25,870 nt of DNA from JALOAT01 sp041677345 (GTDB lineage Bacteria > Pseudomonadota > Gammaproteobacteria > Thiohalomonadales > Thiohalomonadaceae), in NCBI GenBank assembly GCA_041677345.1, contig JBAYQE010000034.1, forward strand, positions 1 to 25,870. The letters run 5' to 3'. The translations under genes were made by a program, and so were the position numbers. The notes beneath the pieces are model-generated. The model worked only from the letters and a program-made list of their open reading frames with translations. It was not told where the DNA came from and searched no databases. Shown here piece after piece: positions 7,027 to 14,797 of this stretch. Numbering within the stretch: position 1 is the stretch's first letter; every line of letters starts with the position of its first letter.

Positions 7027-7707
7027 TTACGGCAAGAGCGGATCCAGGTTCAGTGCCGGTGCGGCCTGTTGCGGAGGGCGGCCGTGGAGGTAGGGAATCA
7101 CGCCGAGCAGTGGTGCGGGCAGGCGCACTGACAGGTCCTGGACGCTCTCGGCGACCATTTCCATCTGCGCATCGACCAGGTTCGCGACCCAGCCCGCGAG
7201 CGGCAGGCCGGAGCGCTCGATGCTCTCGCTGGTCAGCAAGGCATGGTTGATACAGCCGAGACGCAACCCAACCACCAGGATCACGGGCAGGCCCAGCCGT
7301 ACGGCCATGTCGTTTACGCCCATGGTCCCTACGAGGGGTACACGCCAGCCGCCGACACCCTCGACCACGAGACAGTCCGCCTGAGCAGCGAGCGTGTGCG
7401 CCATGGCTGTGATGTGTTCCAGGTCCAGTCGCACGCGTGCACGGTGGGCCGCGATATGCGGTGCCACCGCGGGCTCGAAGGCATAGGGATTCACCCGCGG
7501 GTAGGGGACCGGATACGAAGCGGCCGCCAGCAATTGCTCCGCATCGGCATTGCGCAAGCCCGCAGGTGTGGCGACACAGCCCGAGGCAATGGGCTTCATG
7601 CCTTGAACACACAGGCCGCGGGCACGCAGGGCGTGCATGAGCGCCACGCTCACGCAGGTCTTGCCCACGCCCGTATCCGTACCGGTGACGAACCAGCCTT
7701 TCATCAT
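7027..7707 (-). CDS. bioD: Dethiobiotin synthetase
   Basis: A 226-residue ATP-dependent ligase that closes the ureido ring of 7,8-diaminopelargonate with CO2. The P-loop TGTDTGVGKT is at residues 8-17, followed by the substrate-binding KPIASGC near 39-45 and EGVGGWRVPL near 115-124. It is the last gene of the biotin operon. Its ATG overlaps the bioC stop (ATGA), so it is translationally coupled. Two adjacent ATG codons (7707 and 7704) are possible starts. The stop codon at 7027 is convergent with moaA. Confidence 0.95.
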   Translation of the reverse strand: MMKGWFVTGTDTGVGKTCVSVALMHALRARGLCVQGMKPIASGCVATPAGLRNADAEQLLAAASYPVPYPRVNPYAFEPAVAPHIAAHRARVRLDLEHITAMAHTLAAQADCLVVEGVGGWRVPLVGTMGVNDMAVRLGLPVILVVGLRLGCINHALLTSESIERSGLPLAGWVANLVDAQMEMVAESVQDLSVRLPAPLLGVIPYLHGRPPQQAAPALNLDPLLP

Positions 7708-8585
7708 CGATTCCGGCGCAGACTATCGAGCGAGACGTGGACCTCCTGCGGCGCACCCCGGGCAGGCCGGGTCGTGCCTGCCCAGGCGTGGCCGTACAGC
7801 ACCTCATAGGTGGCAGGCAGGCGTCCGTCGCGGCGGAATTGCTCATAGGCCGCACGCATTGCCGCCAGGCGCCGCCGGCCCGTGAGGCCGCGCGCACGGC
7901 CTGCATTCACGTTGTGTGCACCGATGGCCTTCAGGTCGCGCAGCAGGCCGTCCGCCTCTGCGTAGGTCACAATGATGTCCTCGCGGTCCATCACCGGCTC
8001 GGCGAACTGCGCACGCAGCAGGGCATCCCCCACGTCATGCATGTCCTGAAAGGCGTTCACATGCACCGCGCCATCCGCTGCCGACCAGCTGGCGCGCAGC
8101 TCCTTGAGGGTGTCGGGACCGAAGGTGGTGAACATGAGTAACCCACCCGGCGCAAGCACGCGGCGGAATTCGGCGAACACCTGGTCCAGCGGGTTGCACC
8201 ACTGCAGGGTGAGATTGGAGACCACCATGTCCACGCTCGCATCGGCGAGCGGCAGGCGCTCCACATCGGCACAGACGAAGCCGTGGTGCCGTAGACGCCG
8301 CGCAAGGAACCCGAAACGTGCCCGCGCTCGACGCACCATGGCGTGGGCGAGATCGAGCGCGACAATCTGTGCCTTGGGATAACGCCGGGCCAGTGCCGCA
8401 CTCACGTAACCGGTGCCGGCGCCGGCATCGAGGATGCGGCGCGGTTGCAGGCGCACCAGATCGAACCGCTCCAGCAAACGGTCCGCCACCGTGCGTTGCA
8501 GCACCGCCGCTGCATCATAGGCCGCGGCGGCCTGCTCGAAGGAACGCCGTACCTCACGGCGTAAAACCCGGTACTCGTCATTCAT
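7704..8585 (-). CDS. bioC: Malonyl-ACP O-methyltransferase
   Basis: A 293-residue SAM-dependent methyltransferase. It methylates malonyl-ACP so that fatty acid synthesis can build the pimeloyl chain of biotin. Motif I is ILDAGAGTGY at residues 51-60. The region NLTLQWCNPL with a later APGGLLMFTTFG is typical of BioC. The ATG at 8585 lies inside the last codons of bioH (8-base overlap), and the gene ends in a 4-base overlap with bioD. Both overlaps support this start against a longer reading from 8738. BioC acts with BioH, which removes the methyl group. Confidence 0.94.
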   Translation of the reverse strand: MNDEYRVLRREVRRSFEQAAAAYDAAAVLQRTVADRLLERFDLVRLQPRRILDAGAGTGYVSAALARRYPKAQIVALDLAHAMVRRARARFGFLARRLRHHGFVCADVERLPLADASVDMVVSNLTLQWCNPLDQVFAEFRRVLAPGGLLMFTTFGPDTLKELRASWSAADGAVHVNAFQDMHDVGDALLRAQFAEPVMDREDIIVTYAEADGLLRDLKAIGAHNVNAGRARGLTGRRRLAAMRAAYEQFRRDGRLPATYEVLYGHAWAGTTRPARGAPQEVHVSLDSLRRNR

Positions 8586-9348
8586 GCAGAAAGGCCATGA
8601 GCATGCGCTCGAATTCATCGGGATGAGAAAGAAACGGGGCGTGGCCGGCGCCTTCGACAAGGGCGAGTCGTGCGCGGGGCAACGCTTCTGCCGTGTGCGT
8701 CGCCGCCCGGGTCGGCACCAGTACATCGCGGGTGCCATGGATGATCAGCGTGGGCAGTGTAACGTGGTCGAGCACGCCGCGCAGATCCGTATCACGCAAC
8801 ACATCGAGTCCGCCGCGCAAGGCCGCAACGGACGGCTCCCCGCGCGCAAAGACGGTATCGCGCAAGACGCGCAGTTCGTCGCGTGCCCGCTCGGAGCCGC
8901 GTACCTGCAGGGCGAGGAAGCGCAACACAGTGGCACGCCAATCAGCGGTCAGTTCGGCGGCGAAAGCGGCCAGGACCTCGGGTGCCATCGCCTGGGGCCA
9001 GTCGGCCACCTGTACGAAGCATGGCGTAGCACCGACCAACGCCAGCTTGCGCATGGGCACGCCTGCCCGTGCGGCGGCCAAGGCAACGAGACCGCCCAGC
9101 GACCAGCCTACCCAGGCAGCATCGGCAGGCACGCGCGCGGCAACCGCCTGCGCCAGGGCCTCGGCACTGTACGGGGCGGGCAGGGTCGCGCTCGCACCGA
9201 ATCCGGGCAAGTCCACGCGTAGCACCGTGCAGGTGGCTGCCAACGCCCGGGCAGTGCGCGCCCACACCCCGCCGTGCAACCCCCAGCCGTGGATCAGTAC
9301 CACGGGCGGTCCGCTGCCTTCGATGTCGATGTGAATACTCAAGCTCAA
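8578..9348 (-). CDS. bioH: Pimeloyl-ACP methyl ester carboxylesterase
   Basis: A 256-residue alpha/beta-hydrolase that removes the methyl ester from pimeloyl-ACP methyl ester and ends the BioC-started chain. The nucleophile elbow GWSLG places Ser83. The acid is Asp208 (HGTRD) and the base His236 (GAGHAP). The oxyanion region LIHGWGLHG is at 18-26. The reading starts with TTG at 9348; another in-frame TTG lies two codons later. Neither has a clear ribosome site, and no ATG occurs before the conserved N-terminal strand. It is separated from bioF by 137 bases, the only large gap in the operon, and overlaps bioC at its end. Confidence 0.93.
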   Translation of the reverse strand: MSLSIHIDIEGSGPPVVLIHGWGLHGGVWARTARALAATCTVLRVDLPGFGASATLPAPYSAEALAQAVAARVPADAAWVGWSLGGLVALAAARAGVPMRKLALVGATPCFVQVADWPQAMAPEVLAAFAAELTADWRATVLRFLALQVRGSERARDELRVLRDTVFARGEPSVAALRGGLDVLRDTDLRGVLDHVTLPTLIIHGTRDVLVPTRAATHTAEALPRARLALVEGAGHAPFLSHPDEFERMLMAFLHE

Positions 9349-9485
9349 TTTTTTGGCGCAGCAGATTCGTTCAACAGCGATATGCAGTCATGCCTCAGAC
9401 ACCGGCGCGAGCGGGAAGTCGGTTCCCGCGCTGCGCTGCGACGACCGCAACCCCTGGACCCACCCTGCCCTTCGGGGTGGCTTGT

Positions 9486-10646
9486 CTACCCTCGTGCATC
9501 GGGCAGTTCACTCAGGGCCTGCAGCAGGCGATCCACCTGCGCCGCGCTATGCGCGGCCGACAGGGTCACGCGCAGGCGCGCCGTACCTTCCGGCACCGTG
9601 GGCGGACGGATGGCCGAGATGAGGATGCCCCGTTCTTCCAGTGCCGCACTCATGGCGAGCGCTCGTTGCGGGTCGCCGACGAGGATGGGCTGCACCGGCG
9701 TGGACGAATCCATGAGCGGCAGACCCAGTTCCCGCGCACCCGTGCGGAAACGTGCGATGAGCGCCTGCAGGTTTTCACGGCGCCAGCCTTCCTCCTGCAC
9801 CAGCCGCAGGCTGGTGCGCGTGGCCTCGGCCACGGCGGCCGGCATGGCCGTGGTGAAGATGTAGGTGCGCGCCTGCTGGATGAGCGTTTCGATCACGTCC
9901 TCATCACCGGCGACGAAGGCGCCGAAGGTGCCGAAGCCCTTGCCCAATGTGCCGACCAGTAGCGGTACGTCCTGCGGCCCCAGGCCATGGACCTCCAGGC
10001 TGCCGCGACCCGTGGCGCCGATGACGCCGAGGCCGTGGGCGTCGTCCACCATGAGTGTTGCACCCTGGGCGCGGGCAGCATGAGCCAGGGCGCCCAATGG
10101 CGCGACGTCGCCATCCATGGAGAACACACCGTCGGTCACCACCAGCTTGCGATGCGCCGTGCTTGCCGCGAGGTCGCGCGACAGCGCCGCCACGTCTGCG
10201 TGTCCGTAGCGTGCAAAACGCGCGCGCGACAGCAGGCCGGCGTCCAGCAATGAGGCGTGGTTGAGACGGTCCTCGAACACCGCATCGCCCACGGTGAGCA
10301 GGCCGGCCACGGCACCCAGGTTCGCCATGTAGCCGGTGGAAAACAGCAGCGCGCGCGGGTAGCCGGTGAAGGCCGCCAGTTCCTCTTCGAGGGTCTGGTG
10401 CGGCCGCTGGTGTCCCGCCACCAGATGCGCGGCGCCGCTGCCCACGCCGTACACGCCGGCCGCCCGCTGAAAGGCGGCGATCACCGCCGGGTGGTTGGCC
10501 AGGCCGAGGTAATCGTTGGAACAGAAGGCCAGCCGTTCGCTGCCGTCCACGGACAACACAGGACCTTGTGGCCCGTCCACGGTGCGGCGGCGGCGGTAAA
10601 GGCCCGCCGCCTCGCGCCGGGCCAGTTCGTCACGCAGATCCCGCAT
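9486..10646 (-). CDS. bioF: 8-amino-7-oxononanoate synthase
   Basis: A 386-residue PLP enzyme joining pimeloyl-ACP and alanine. The PLP lysine is K236 in TLGKGFG. The cofactor aspartate region is DDAHGLG (201-207), and the N-terminal FCSNDYLGLANHP (41-53) is the substrate-binding signature of the alpha-oxoamine synthases. The start ATG at 10646 overlaps the bioB stop by one base (TGATG), so the two genes are coupled. Just downstream of the stop, an inverted repeat CCACCC (9460-9465)/GGGTGG (9475-9480) lies in the 137-base gap before bioH and might attenuate or protect the transcript. Confidence 0.96.
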   Translation of the reverse strand: MRDLRDELARREAAGLYRRRRTVDGPQGPVLSVDGSERLAFCSNDYLGLANHPAVIAAFQRAAGVYGVGSGAAHLVAGHQRPHQTLEEELAAFTGYPRALLFSTGYMANLGAVAGLLTVGDAVFEDRLNHASLLDAGLLSRARFARYGHADVAALSRDLAASTAHRKLVVTDGVFSMDGDVAPLGALAHAARAQGATLMVDDAHGLGVIGATGRGSLEVHGLGPQDVPLLVGTLGKGFGTFGAFVAGDEDVIETLIQQARTYIFTTAMPAAVAEATRTSLRLVQEEGWRRENLQALIARFRTGARELGLPLMDSSTPVQPILVGDPQRALAMSAALEERGILISAIRPPTVPEGTARLRVTLSAAHSAAQVDRLLQALSELPDARG

Positions 10647-11617
10647 CAGACGGCGAGGGCGCGCAGGTCCAGGCGCTGGAACAGCTCGCGATCGCGGTCG
10701 GTGGTGGCATTGTCGGTGGTGAGCAGCTTGTCGCCGAAGAACAGTGAATTGGCGCCGGCAAAGAAGCACAGGGCCTGGGCCTCGTCGCTCATCTCCTCGC
10801 GCCCGGCAGACAGGCGCACATGGCTGGAGGGCATCATGATGCGTGCCGCGGCCACGGTACGAATGAACTCCAGGTCATCCAGGTCCGGCACGTCCGCCAG
10901 GGGTGTGCCCGGCACCTTCACCAGCTTGTTCAACGGCACGCTCTGGGGGTGACTCGGCAGATTGGCCAGCTCCACCAGCATGGCGGCACGATCGCGGCGG
11001 GTTTCGCCCAAGCCGAGGATGCCGCCGGCACACAGGTTCAGACCCGCCTTGCGCGCGTGGGCCAGGGTTTCCAGGCGATCATCGTAGCTGCGCGTGGTGA
11101 CCACGTTAGGATAGTGCTCGCGCGAGGTATCCAGGTTGTGGTTGTAGTAGTCGAGGCCGGCCTCCTTGAGGCGCAGCGCCTGTGCCTCGGTGAGCATGCC
11201 CAGGGTGACGCAGGACTCCATACCCAGGGCCTTTACGCCCTCGATCATGGCGATGACCTTGTCCAGGTCCTTATCATTGGGCTTGCGCCAGGCTGCACCC
11301 ATGCAGAAGCGGCCGATACCCGCCTCCTTGGCCCGGCGTGCATCAGCCAGCACGGCCTCCACGTCCAGCAGCTGCTCGCGCTCCAGCTCCGTGTCGTGGT
11401 GGGCGCTCTGGGAACAATAACCGCAGTTCTCCGCACAACCGCCCGTCTTGATATTCAGCAGGGTGCTGACCTGGATGGTGTGCGGATCGAAATGCTGGCG
11501 ATGCACGCTGTGGGCCTCGAACAACAGGTCCATGAAGGGACGCGCGATGAGACTCTCCGCTTCTGCCACGGACCAGTCGTGGCGAAGCTCGGGTTTGATG
11601 TTGCGGGCGTGGGACAT
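10646..11617 (-). CDS. bioB: Biotin synthase
   Basis: A 323-residue radical-SAM enzyme inserting sulfur into dethiobiotin. The radical-SAM cluster is C61-x3-C65-x2-C68 in CAENCGYC. The downstream CMGAAW and the conserved N/R positions of the auxiliary [2Fe-2S] site are also visible. The start ATG at 11617 has GAGAAG upstream; an 18-codon longer reading has no better ribosome site and would leave no room for a promoter. It is first in bioB-bioF-bioH-bioC-bioD and divergent from comF across only 67 bases. I did not find a convincing BirA-type operator there. The gene order and the comF neighbour match Pseudomonas. bioA is not in the window. Confidence 0.96.
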   Translation of the reverse strand: MSHARNIKPELRHDWSVAEAESLIARPFMDLLFEAHSVHRQHFDPHTIQVSTLLNIKTGGCAENCGYCSQSAHHDTELEREQLLDVEAVLADARRAKEAGIGRFCMGAAWRKPNDKDLDKVIAMIEGVKALGMESCVTLGMLTEAQALRLKEAGLDYYNHNLDTSREHYPNVVTTRSYDDRLETLAHARKAGLNLCAGGILGLGETRRDRAAMLVELANLPSHPQSVPLNKLVKVPGTPLADVPDLDDLEFIRTVAAARIMMPSSHVRLSAGREEMSDEAQALCFFAGANSLFFGDKLLTTDNATTDRDRELFQRLDLRALAV

Positions 11618-11684
11618 GGCTTCTCGTGAGGGGGACGGCAATTTAGACTGGCGCGAGTATTCCCGTGCCAAGGATGGCTGTCAA

Positions 11685-12374
11685 ATGCAAAACACGCCCA
11701 CGGTTTACCATCGTTCATTTATTGCGCACACCATCGCGGCCTGCGCCTTGTGTGGTACCCCGGGTACCCTGCTCTGTCCGGGGTGCTGCAAGGACCTGCC
11801 GCTGCTGGGCGTGGCCTGCGAGCGCTGTGCCGAACCCTTGCCCGTACCCGGGGTGTGCGGTCATTGCCTGCATGACCCGCCGCCCTTCGACGTCACCCGT
11901 GCCGCTTTCCGCTACGCCTCGCCCCTCAGTGAACTGGTGTTGCGCCTCAAGTTCCAGGGCGCCCTGCATCTCGCCCGGTTACTGGGAGAACTGCTGGTCG
12001 ATCACCTCGGCGATGCACCACGACCCGACCTCATCGTCCCGGTGCCGCTCCACCCTGCGCGCCTGGCCACCCGTGGCTACAACCAGGCCCTGGAACTGGG
12101 ACGTCCGCTGGGCCACGCCCTGGGGGTGCCGCTCGGCGTGGGGTTGTGCCGACGGGTGCGGGATACCGCCGCCCAATCCACCCTCGCTCCCGACGGACGC
12201 AGGCGCAACGTGCGCGGGGCCTTTGCCGTTCACGGGTCCGTGCCACCGCACGTGGTCATCCTGGATGACGTCATCACCACCGGCGCCACCCTCAGCGAAC
12301 TGGCCCACGTCCTGCGCCGGGCCGGCGCACGCCATGTCGAAGCCTGGGCCTTGGCGCGCACGGGGCGCGGGTAA
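11685..12374 (+). CDS. comF: ComF family phosphoribosyltransferase-like protein
   Basis: A 229-residue protein with an N-terminal zinc-finger region (C20, C23, C31, C34, then C45, C48, C58, C61). It is followed by a type-I phosphoribosyltransferase fold with the PRPP loop VVILDDVITTGATL at 190-203. ComF (GntX/YhgH) proteins are linked to DNA uptake and to use of DNA as a nutrient; the biochemical activity is not settled. AAGGA lies 10 bases before the ATG at 11685. Codons upstream of this ATG overlap the bioB start region and are not family-like. The gene is divergent from the biotin operon and followed by a palindromic repeat. Confidence 0.9.
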   Translation: MQNTPTVYHRSFIAHTIAACALCGTPGTLLCPGCCKDLPLLGVACERCAEPLPVPGVCGHCLHDPPPFDVTRAAFRYASPLSELVLRLKFQGALHLARLLGELLVDHLGDAPRPDLIVPVPLHPARLATRGYNQALELGRPLGHALGVPLGVGLCRRVRDTAAQSTLAPDGRRRNVRGAFAVHGSVPPHVVILDDVITTGATLSELAHVLRRAGARHVEAWALARTGRG

Positions 12375-12383
12375 AAAAGGAAC

Positions 12384-12504
12384 AAACGCAAGACGCGAAG
12401 AGCGCAAAGGCCGCGAAGGGAACCCACTGCGCGCCTCAGGCTCTGCTGCGGTAGCCTGGTTACCAGCCTTTGCGCCCTTGGCGGGCTTTGCGTCTTTGCG
12501 TTGA
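12384..12504. repeat. Palindromic intergenic repeat, AACGCAAAG type, long copy (after comF)
   Basis: The left arm (12384-12419, beginning AACGCAAGACGCGAAG) and the right arm (12464-12504, containing CTTTGCGTCTTTGCGTT) form a long imperfect hairpin around a loop of about 45 bases. It begins 10 bases after the comF stop. Its far edge coincides with the point where the mshI-like reading frame loses family similarity. Confidence 0.8.
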
Positions 12505-12509
12505 ACCTC

Positions 12510-12995
12510 TTCATGCTACTGCGCCATGGAGCGGATGGTGGGCGTTCCAGCAGGCCGATGTGCTGTTGCACCGTGGCCATGCGCGCCGCCACCGCATACA
12601 TGAGCTTGGGCCTGCCGCGTTCGCGCTGACCCGGGATGTCGAACACGTCGATTACTGCGTCATCGATGTGGAAGTCGAGGAGTTCACGGATGCGCCAACG
12701 CACCGCCGCCTTCAGCTCGGTGGGGCCCACCTGCGGCGCTTCCACCAGCAGCAGCGAAAAGTCACGGTGGTCCACCACGCTCGCACAGCAGTAGTCAGTG
12801 AGTCGCTGCTCGCGCACCAACGACGCGAGTGCCTGCTCCTGCCGCGCGACGGGCACGTCAACGAATTCACAGCTTGCCAGCACAGGTGCCTGGGCCGGCT
12901 GTTGCAAAACACGAGCAACGGCGATGCCGCCGGATGACAGGGCAATACCTGCCACGCCTTCAAGCCGGTTTGCGTTTGCGAAGGAAGCCGCGCAG
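12510..12995 (-). pseudogene. mshI: Remnant of an MshI/PilM-like pilus biogenesis gene
   Basis: From about 12955 to 12545 the minus strand encodes roughly 135 residues like the N-terminal half of MshI (MSHA pilus assembly, actin-like fold). Visible blocks include VAGIALSSGGIAVARV, the VREQRL and DYCCASVVDHRDFSLLLVEAP blocks, the ELKAAVRWRIRELLDFHIDDAVIDVF region, and RMATVQQHIGLLE. Full proteins are about twice as long. After LLER the frame enters non-family sequence and then the palindromic repeat, so the C-terminal half is gone. At the 5' end a good AGGAG (13002-13006) is followed six bases later by CTG CGC GGC TTC where an ATG would be expected. The KRKPA reading there is one frame off the main body. 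Start loss, frameshift and truncation make this a decayed gene. No other msh genes are seen. Confidence 0.65.
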
Positions 12996-13209
12996 AGGAA
13001 ACTCCTGGTGACGATCGGGCCGTGGGTGATCGAGTTCCAATCAGCTGCAATTTGAAACAGAAGTAAGAGCGGAGCCTAACTCCTTGTACAAAATAGATTT
13101 CGGACTTCCATTCCAAAAATGAGCAGGCGCGTGGACTTATTCTAAAAAGTTTCACCCTGAGAAATGCATCACAAATCCAACAGGCTGCGGCCCCGTGGAG
13201 AAGCCGGGA
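12996..13209. other. AT-richer stretch without recognisable gene
   Basis: This gap of about 210 bases between the mshI remnant and the UbiA-like gene is visibly poorer in G+C than its neighbours, mainly 13030-13180. It contains no reading frame I recognise. It may be the old mshI promoter region or a fragment of inserted DNA. I see no tRNA-like structure or insertion-sequence ends. Confidence 0.55.
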
Positions 13210-14019
13210 TCAGGTCGGGCCGGTGCAAAGAAAATGGGCACCGAGGCCTGCAAAGACCGCGGCACCCCACCACATTTGCAAGACAAAGGCAGCACCGGCG
13301 TCGCCACGCGCCAGGCGCAGCACGGACCAGGCCGTGAGCACACCGGCAACCGTCAGGCCCAGGTGATGGAACACCCCAAGGCCGCTCTGCGTCCCGAGCA
13401 TGTGCAAGGCGAGCAGCGCTGCGACCAGCAGGGCGGCGACTGCCAGTGGCACCAGCGCCCCAAAGACACGCACCAGACTGGCGCCCTGACGGTCCGGCAG
13501 GCGTGTCACCAGCGCGGCAAGCACCCAGAGAAAGGCGGCTAGCCCGAGGAGGCCGAGCCCCTTGCTAAGCGCGCCCCCTTGGGCACTCCAGGCCGCGGCC
13601 ACCACCAGGGCCGGTGCGGCTGCGAGCGCCGGCTGCGCCAAGTAGCTGCGATCACGCAGCGCGAACCAAACCACGCACAGCGCCAGACTCACGGTCACCA
13701 ACAGCACCGGCCAGCCCAGCGGGACGGCGAAACACAAGCCCGAGGCAAACAGGACCAGCCCCATGCGGCGCCGCGGCGGTGGAATGGCCGCGGGTGCGCG
13801 TGCCCCCGGCACATACCACATCCACAACGCGGCGCGGACGAAACCATAGGCCAACACGAGCGCGAGCAGCGCGCTCACATCCGGGGCGCCGCGGGCGGCC
13901 AGCCAGGTGGCCCAAAGTGCCGGCAGGAGGAGCAGCCAGGCATCCGCGTGGCGATCGAGCGCGAGGATCGCGGCAGCCACCCGCAGGCGCTCGCGGTGCT
14001 CCGGGGTGAGACGGAACAT
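13210..14019 (-). CDS. UbiA-like membrane protein lacking the Asp-rich catalytic motifs
   Basis: A 269-residue, strongly hydrophobic protein with about eight membrane segments. It aligns in outline with 4-hydroxybenzoate polyprenyltransferase UbiA: LLLLPALWATWLAARG (residues 29-44) matches the UbiA segment that precedes the first active-site motif, and AAFVLQMWWGAAVFAGLG (243-260) matches the last helix. However, the NDxxDxxxD motif expected right after residue 62 is replaced by ALWMWYVPGARAP. The second motif (DxxYxxxDxxDD) is replaced near 168-178 by AALVTRLPDRQ. Without these aspartates magnesium and diphosphate binding should fail, so it is unlikely to be an active prenyltransferase. It starts 8 bases after the ubiC stop, in the place where ubiA normally sits. 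It may be a degenerated ubiA with a regulatory or scaffold role, or a homologue with a new function. Confidence 0.7.
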   Translation of the reverse strand: MFRLTPEHRERLRVAAAILALDRHADAWLLLLPALWATWLAARGAPDVSALLALVLAYGFVRAALWMWYVPGARAPAAIPPPRRRMGLVLFASGLCFAVPLGWPVLLVTVSLALCVVWFALRDRSYLAQPALAAAPALVVAAAWSAQGGALSKGLGLLGLAAFLWVLAALVTRLPDRQGASLVRVFGALVPLAVAALLVAALLALHMLGTQSGLGVFHHLGLTVAGVLTAWSVLRLARGDAGAAFVLQMWWGAAVFAGLGAHFLCTGPT

Positions 14020-14027
14020 GGCCGGCT

Positions 14028-14555
14028 TCACAGCGTCCTCATGAACGCCGGCAGGAAATACTCCGTGACCAGGAGCGGACGCCCGTCCAGGCGGAATACG
14101 GAGCGGCGCCCCCAACTGCCTGCGGCTGGTCCGCCCGGGGATGCCTCAGCAATCTCCAGGGGACCTCGCACCAGGCGTGGCTGCGCAAAAAGAAAGGCGC
14201 CGATGGGCTGCTCGCCCATGCGCCTCAGGCGCCGGTAGCGGCCATTTGCCGTGGCATCGGGGATGACGGTGCGTGCGTATATCCAGCGTTCGGACCCGCA
14301 ACACAGGTAGACCTCGCGCACCAGTGCGTGGGCACCGTTGCCGAGCCCCAGGCTTCGCGCCTCCCCGGGCATGGGACGCGCCCGCCGCTGTACGATCAAT
14401 TCGACCCGGAAGTCGCTGCCGCAGCGCTCGACGAGGCGCTGGGTAAGCGAGGAATCGTCCGTCAGCCACGGCATCAGCGCCGCCGGCGGGCACCGGCAGA
14501 AGGCCTGGCGCGGTGTGCGCCAGACGGGTTCACGAAAATGAGGGCGGCGATTCAT
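14028..14555 (-). CDS. ubiC: Chorismate--pyruvate lyase
   Basis: A 175-residue enzyme splitting chorismate into 4-hydroxybenzoate and pyruvate, the first step of ubiquinone synthesis. Family features are SLTQRL near residue 36, Arg80 in LVREVYL, ERWIYARTVIP (89-99), PIGAFLF (117-123), and Glu165 in the LLVTEYFLPA end motif. Arg80 and Glu165 match the product-binding Arg and Glu of the E. coli enzyme. The ATG at 14555 has no ribosome-binding sequence, and a perfect TATAAT lies only about a dozen bases upstream, so translation may be leaderless. The next gene is the UbiA-like protein, 8 bases later. Upstream is a nested palindrome and then recG. Confidence 0.9.
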   Translation of the reverse strand: MNRRPHFREPVWRTPRQAFCRCPPAALMPWLTDDSSLTQRLVERCGSDFRVELIVQRRARPMPGEARSLGLGNGAHALVREVYLCCGSERWIYARTVIPDATANGRYRRLRRMGEQPIGAFLFAQPRLVRGPLEIAEASPGGPAAGSWGRRSVFRLDGRPLLVTEYFLPAFMRTL

Positions 14556-14566
14556 GGATGGCGCGG

Positions 14567-14572
14567 ATTATA
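14567..14572 (-). promoter_or_regulatory. Candidate -10 box for ubiC
   Basis: TATAAT reads on the minus strand from 14572 to 14567. Transcription would start within about 5 bases of the ubiC ATG at 14555. The -35 region at normal spacing (GAATCG) is poor. Confidence 0.4.
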
Positions 14573-14611
14573 TACGCCGCCGGGCGATCCGATTCTGGAA
14601 CGTCTGCAAAG

Positions 14612-14792
14612 AAAGGCAAAAGCATTAATCACGGGGGACACGGGGGAAAGATTTCAGATGTGTGTGGGAGCGAGCTTCTGCTCGCGACAGGCTTGGGTGC
14701 CTCAGGCCGCGTATCGCGAGCAGAAGCTCGCTCCCACATGAGTCCAGAACATTTCCCCTCCTTCCCCGTGCCCCCGTGTTCTGGCTTTTCTC
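14612..14792. repeat. Nested palindrome, copy 1 (ubiC-recG gap)
   Basis: The outer arms are ATCACGGGGGACACGGGGG (within 14627-14649) and the matching CCCC/CCCCGTG/CCCCCGTG run at 14752-14779, with pyrimidine-rich GCTTTTCTCTTC flanks. Inside are two REP-like elements in opposite orientation: 14663-14692 and 14716-14738. Each carries GCGAGC-x4-GCTCGC type self-pairing, and the two pair with each other (GTGGGAGCGAGCTTCTGCTC against GAGCAGAAGCTCGCTCCCAC). Confidence 0.85.
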
Positions 14793-14797
14793 TTCCA

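Noticed and set aside
11618..11684. BirA operator between bioB and comF
   Set aside because: I looked for a TTGTAAACC/GGTTTACAA-type pair. Only an isolated GGTTTACC is present, at about 11701, and it lies within comF.
12230..12509. Continuation of the mshI-like frame into comF
   Set aside because: It passes through the palindromic repeat and then antisense to comF; family similarity ends near 12545.
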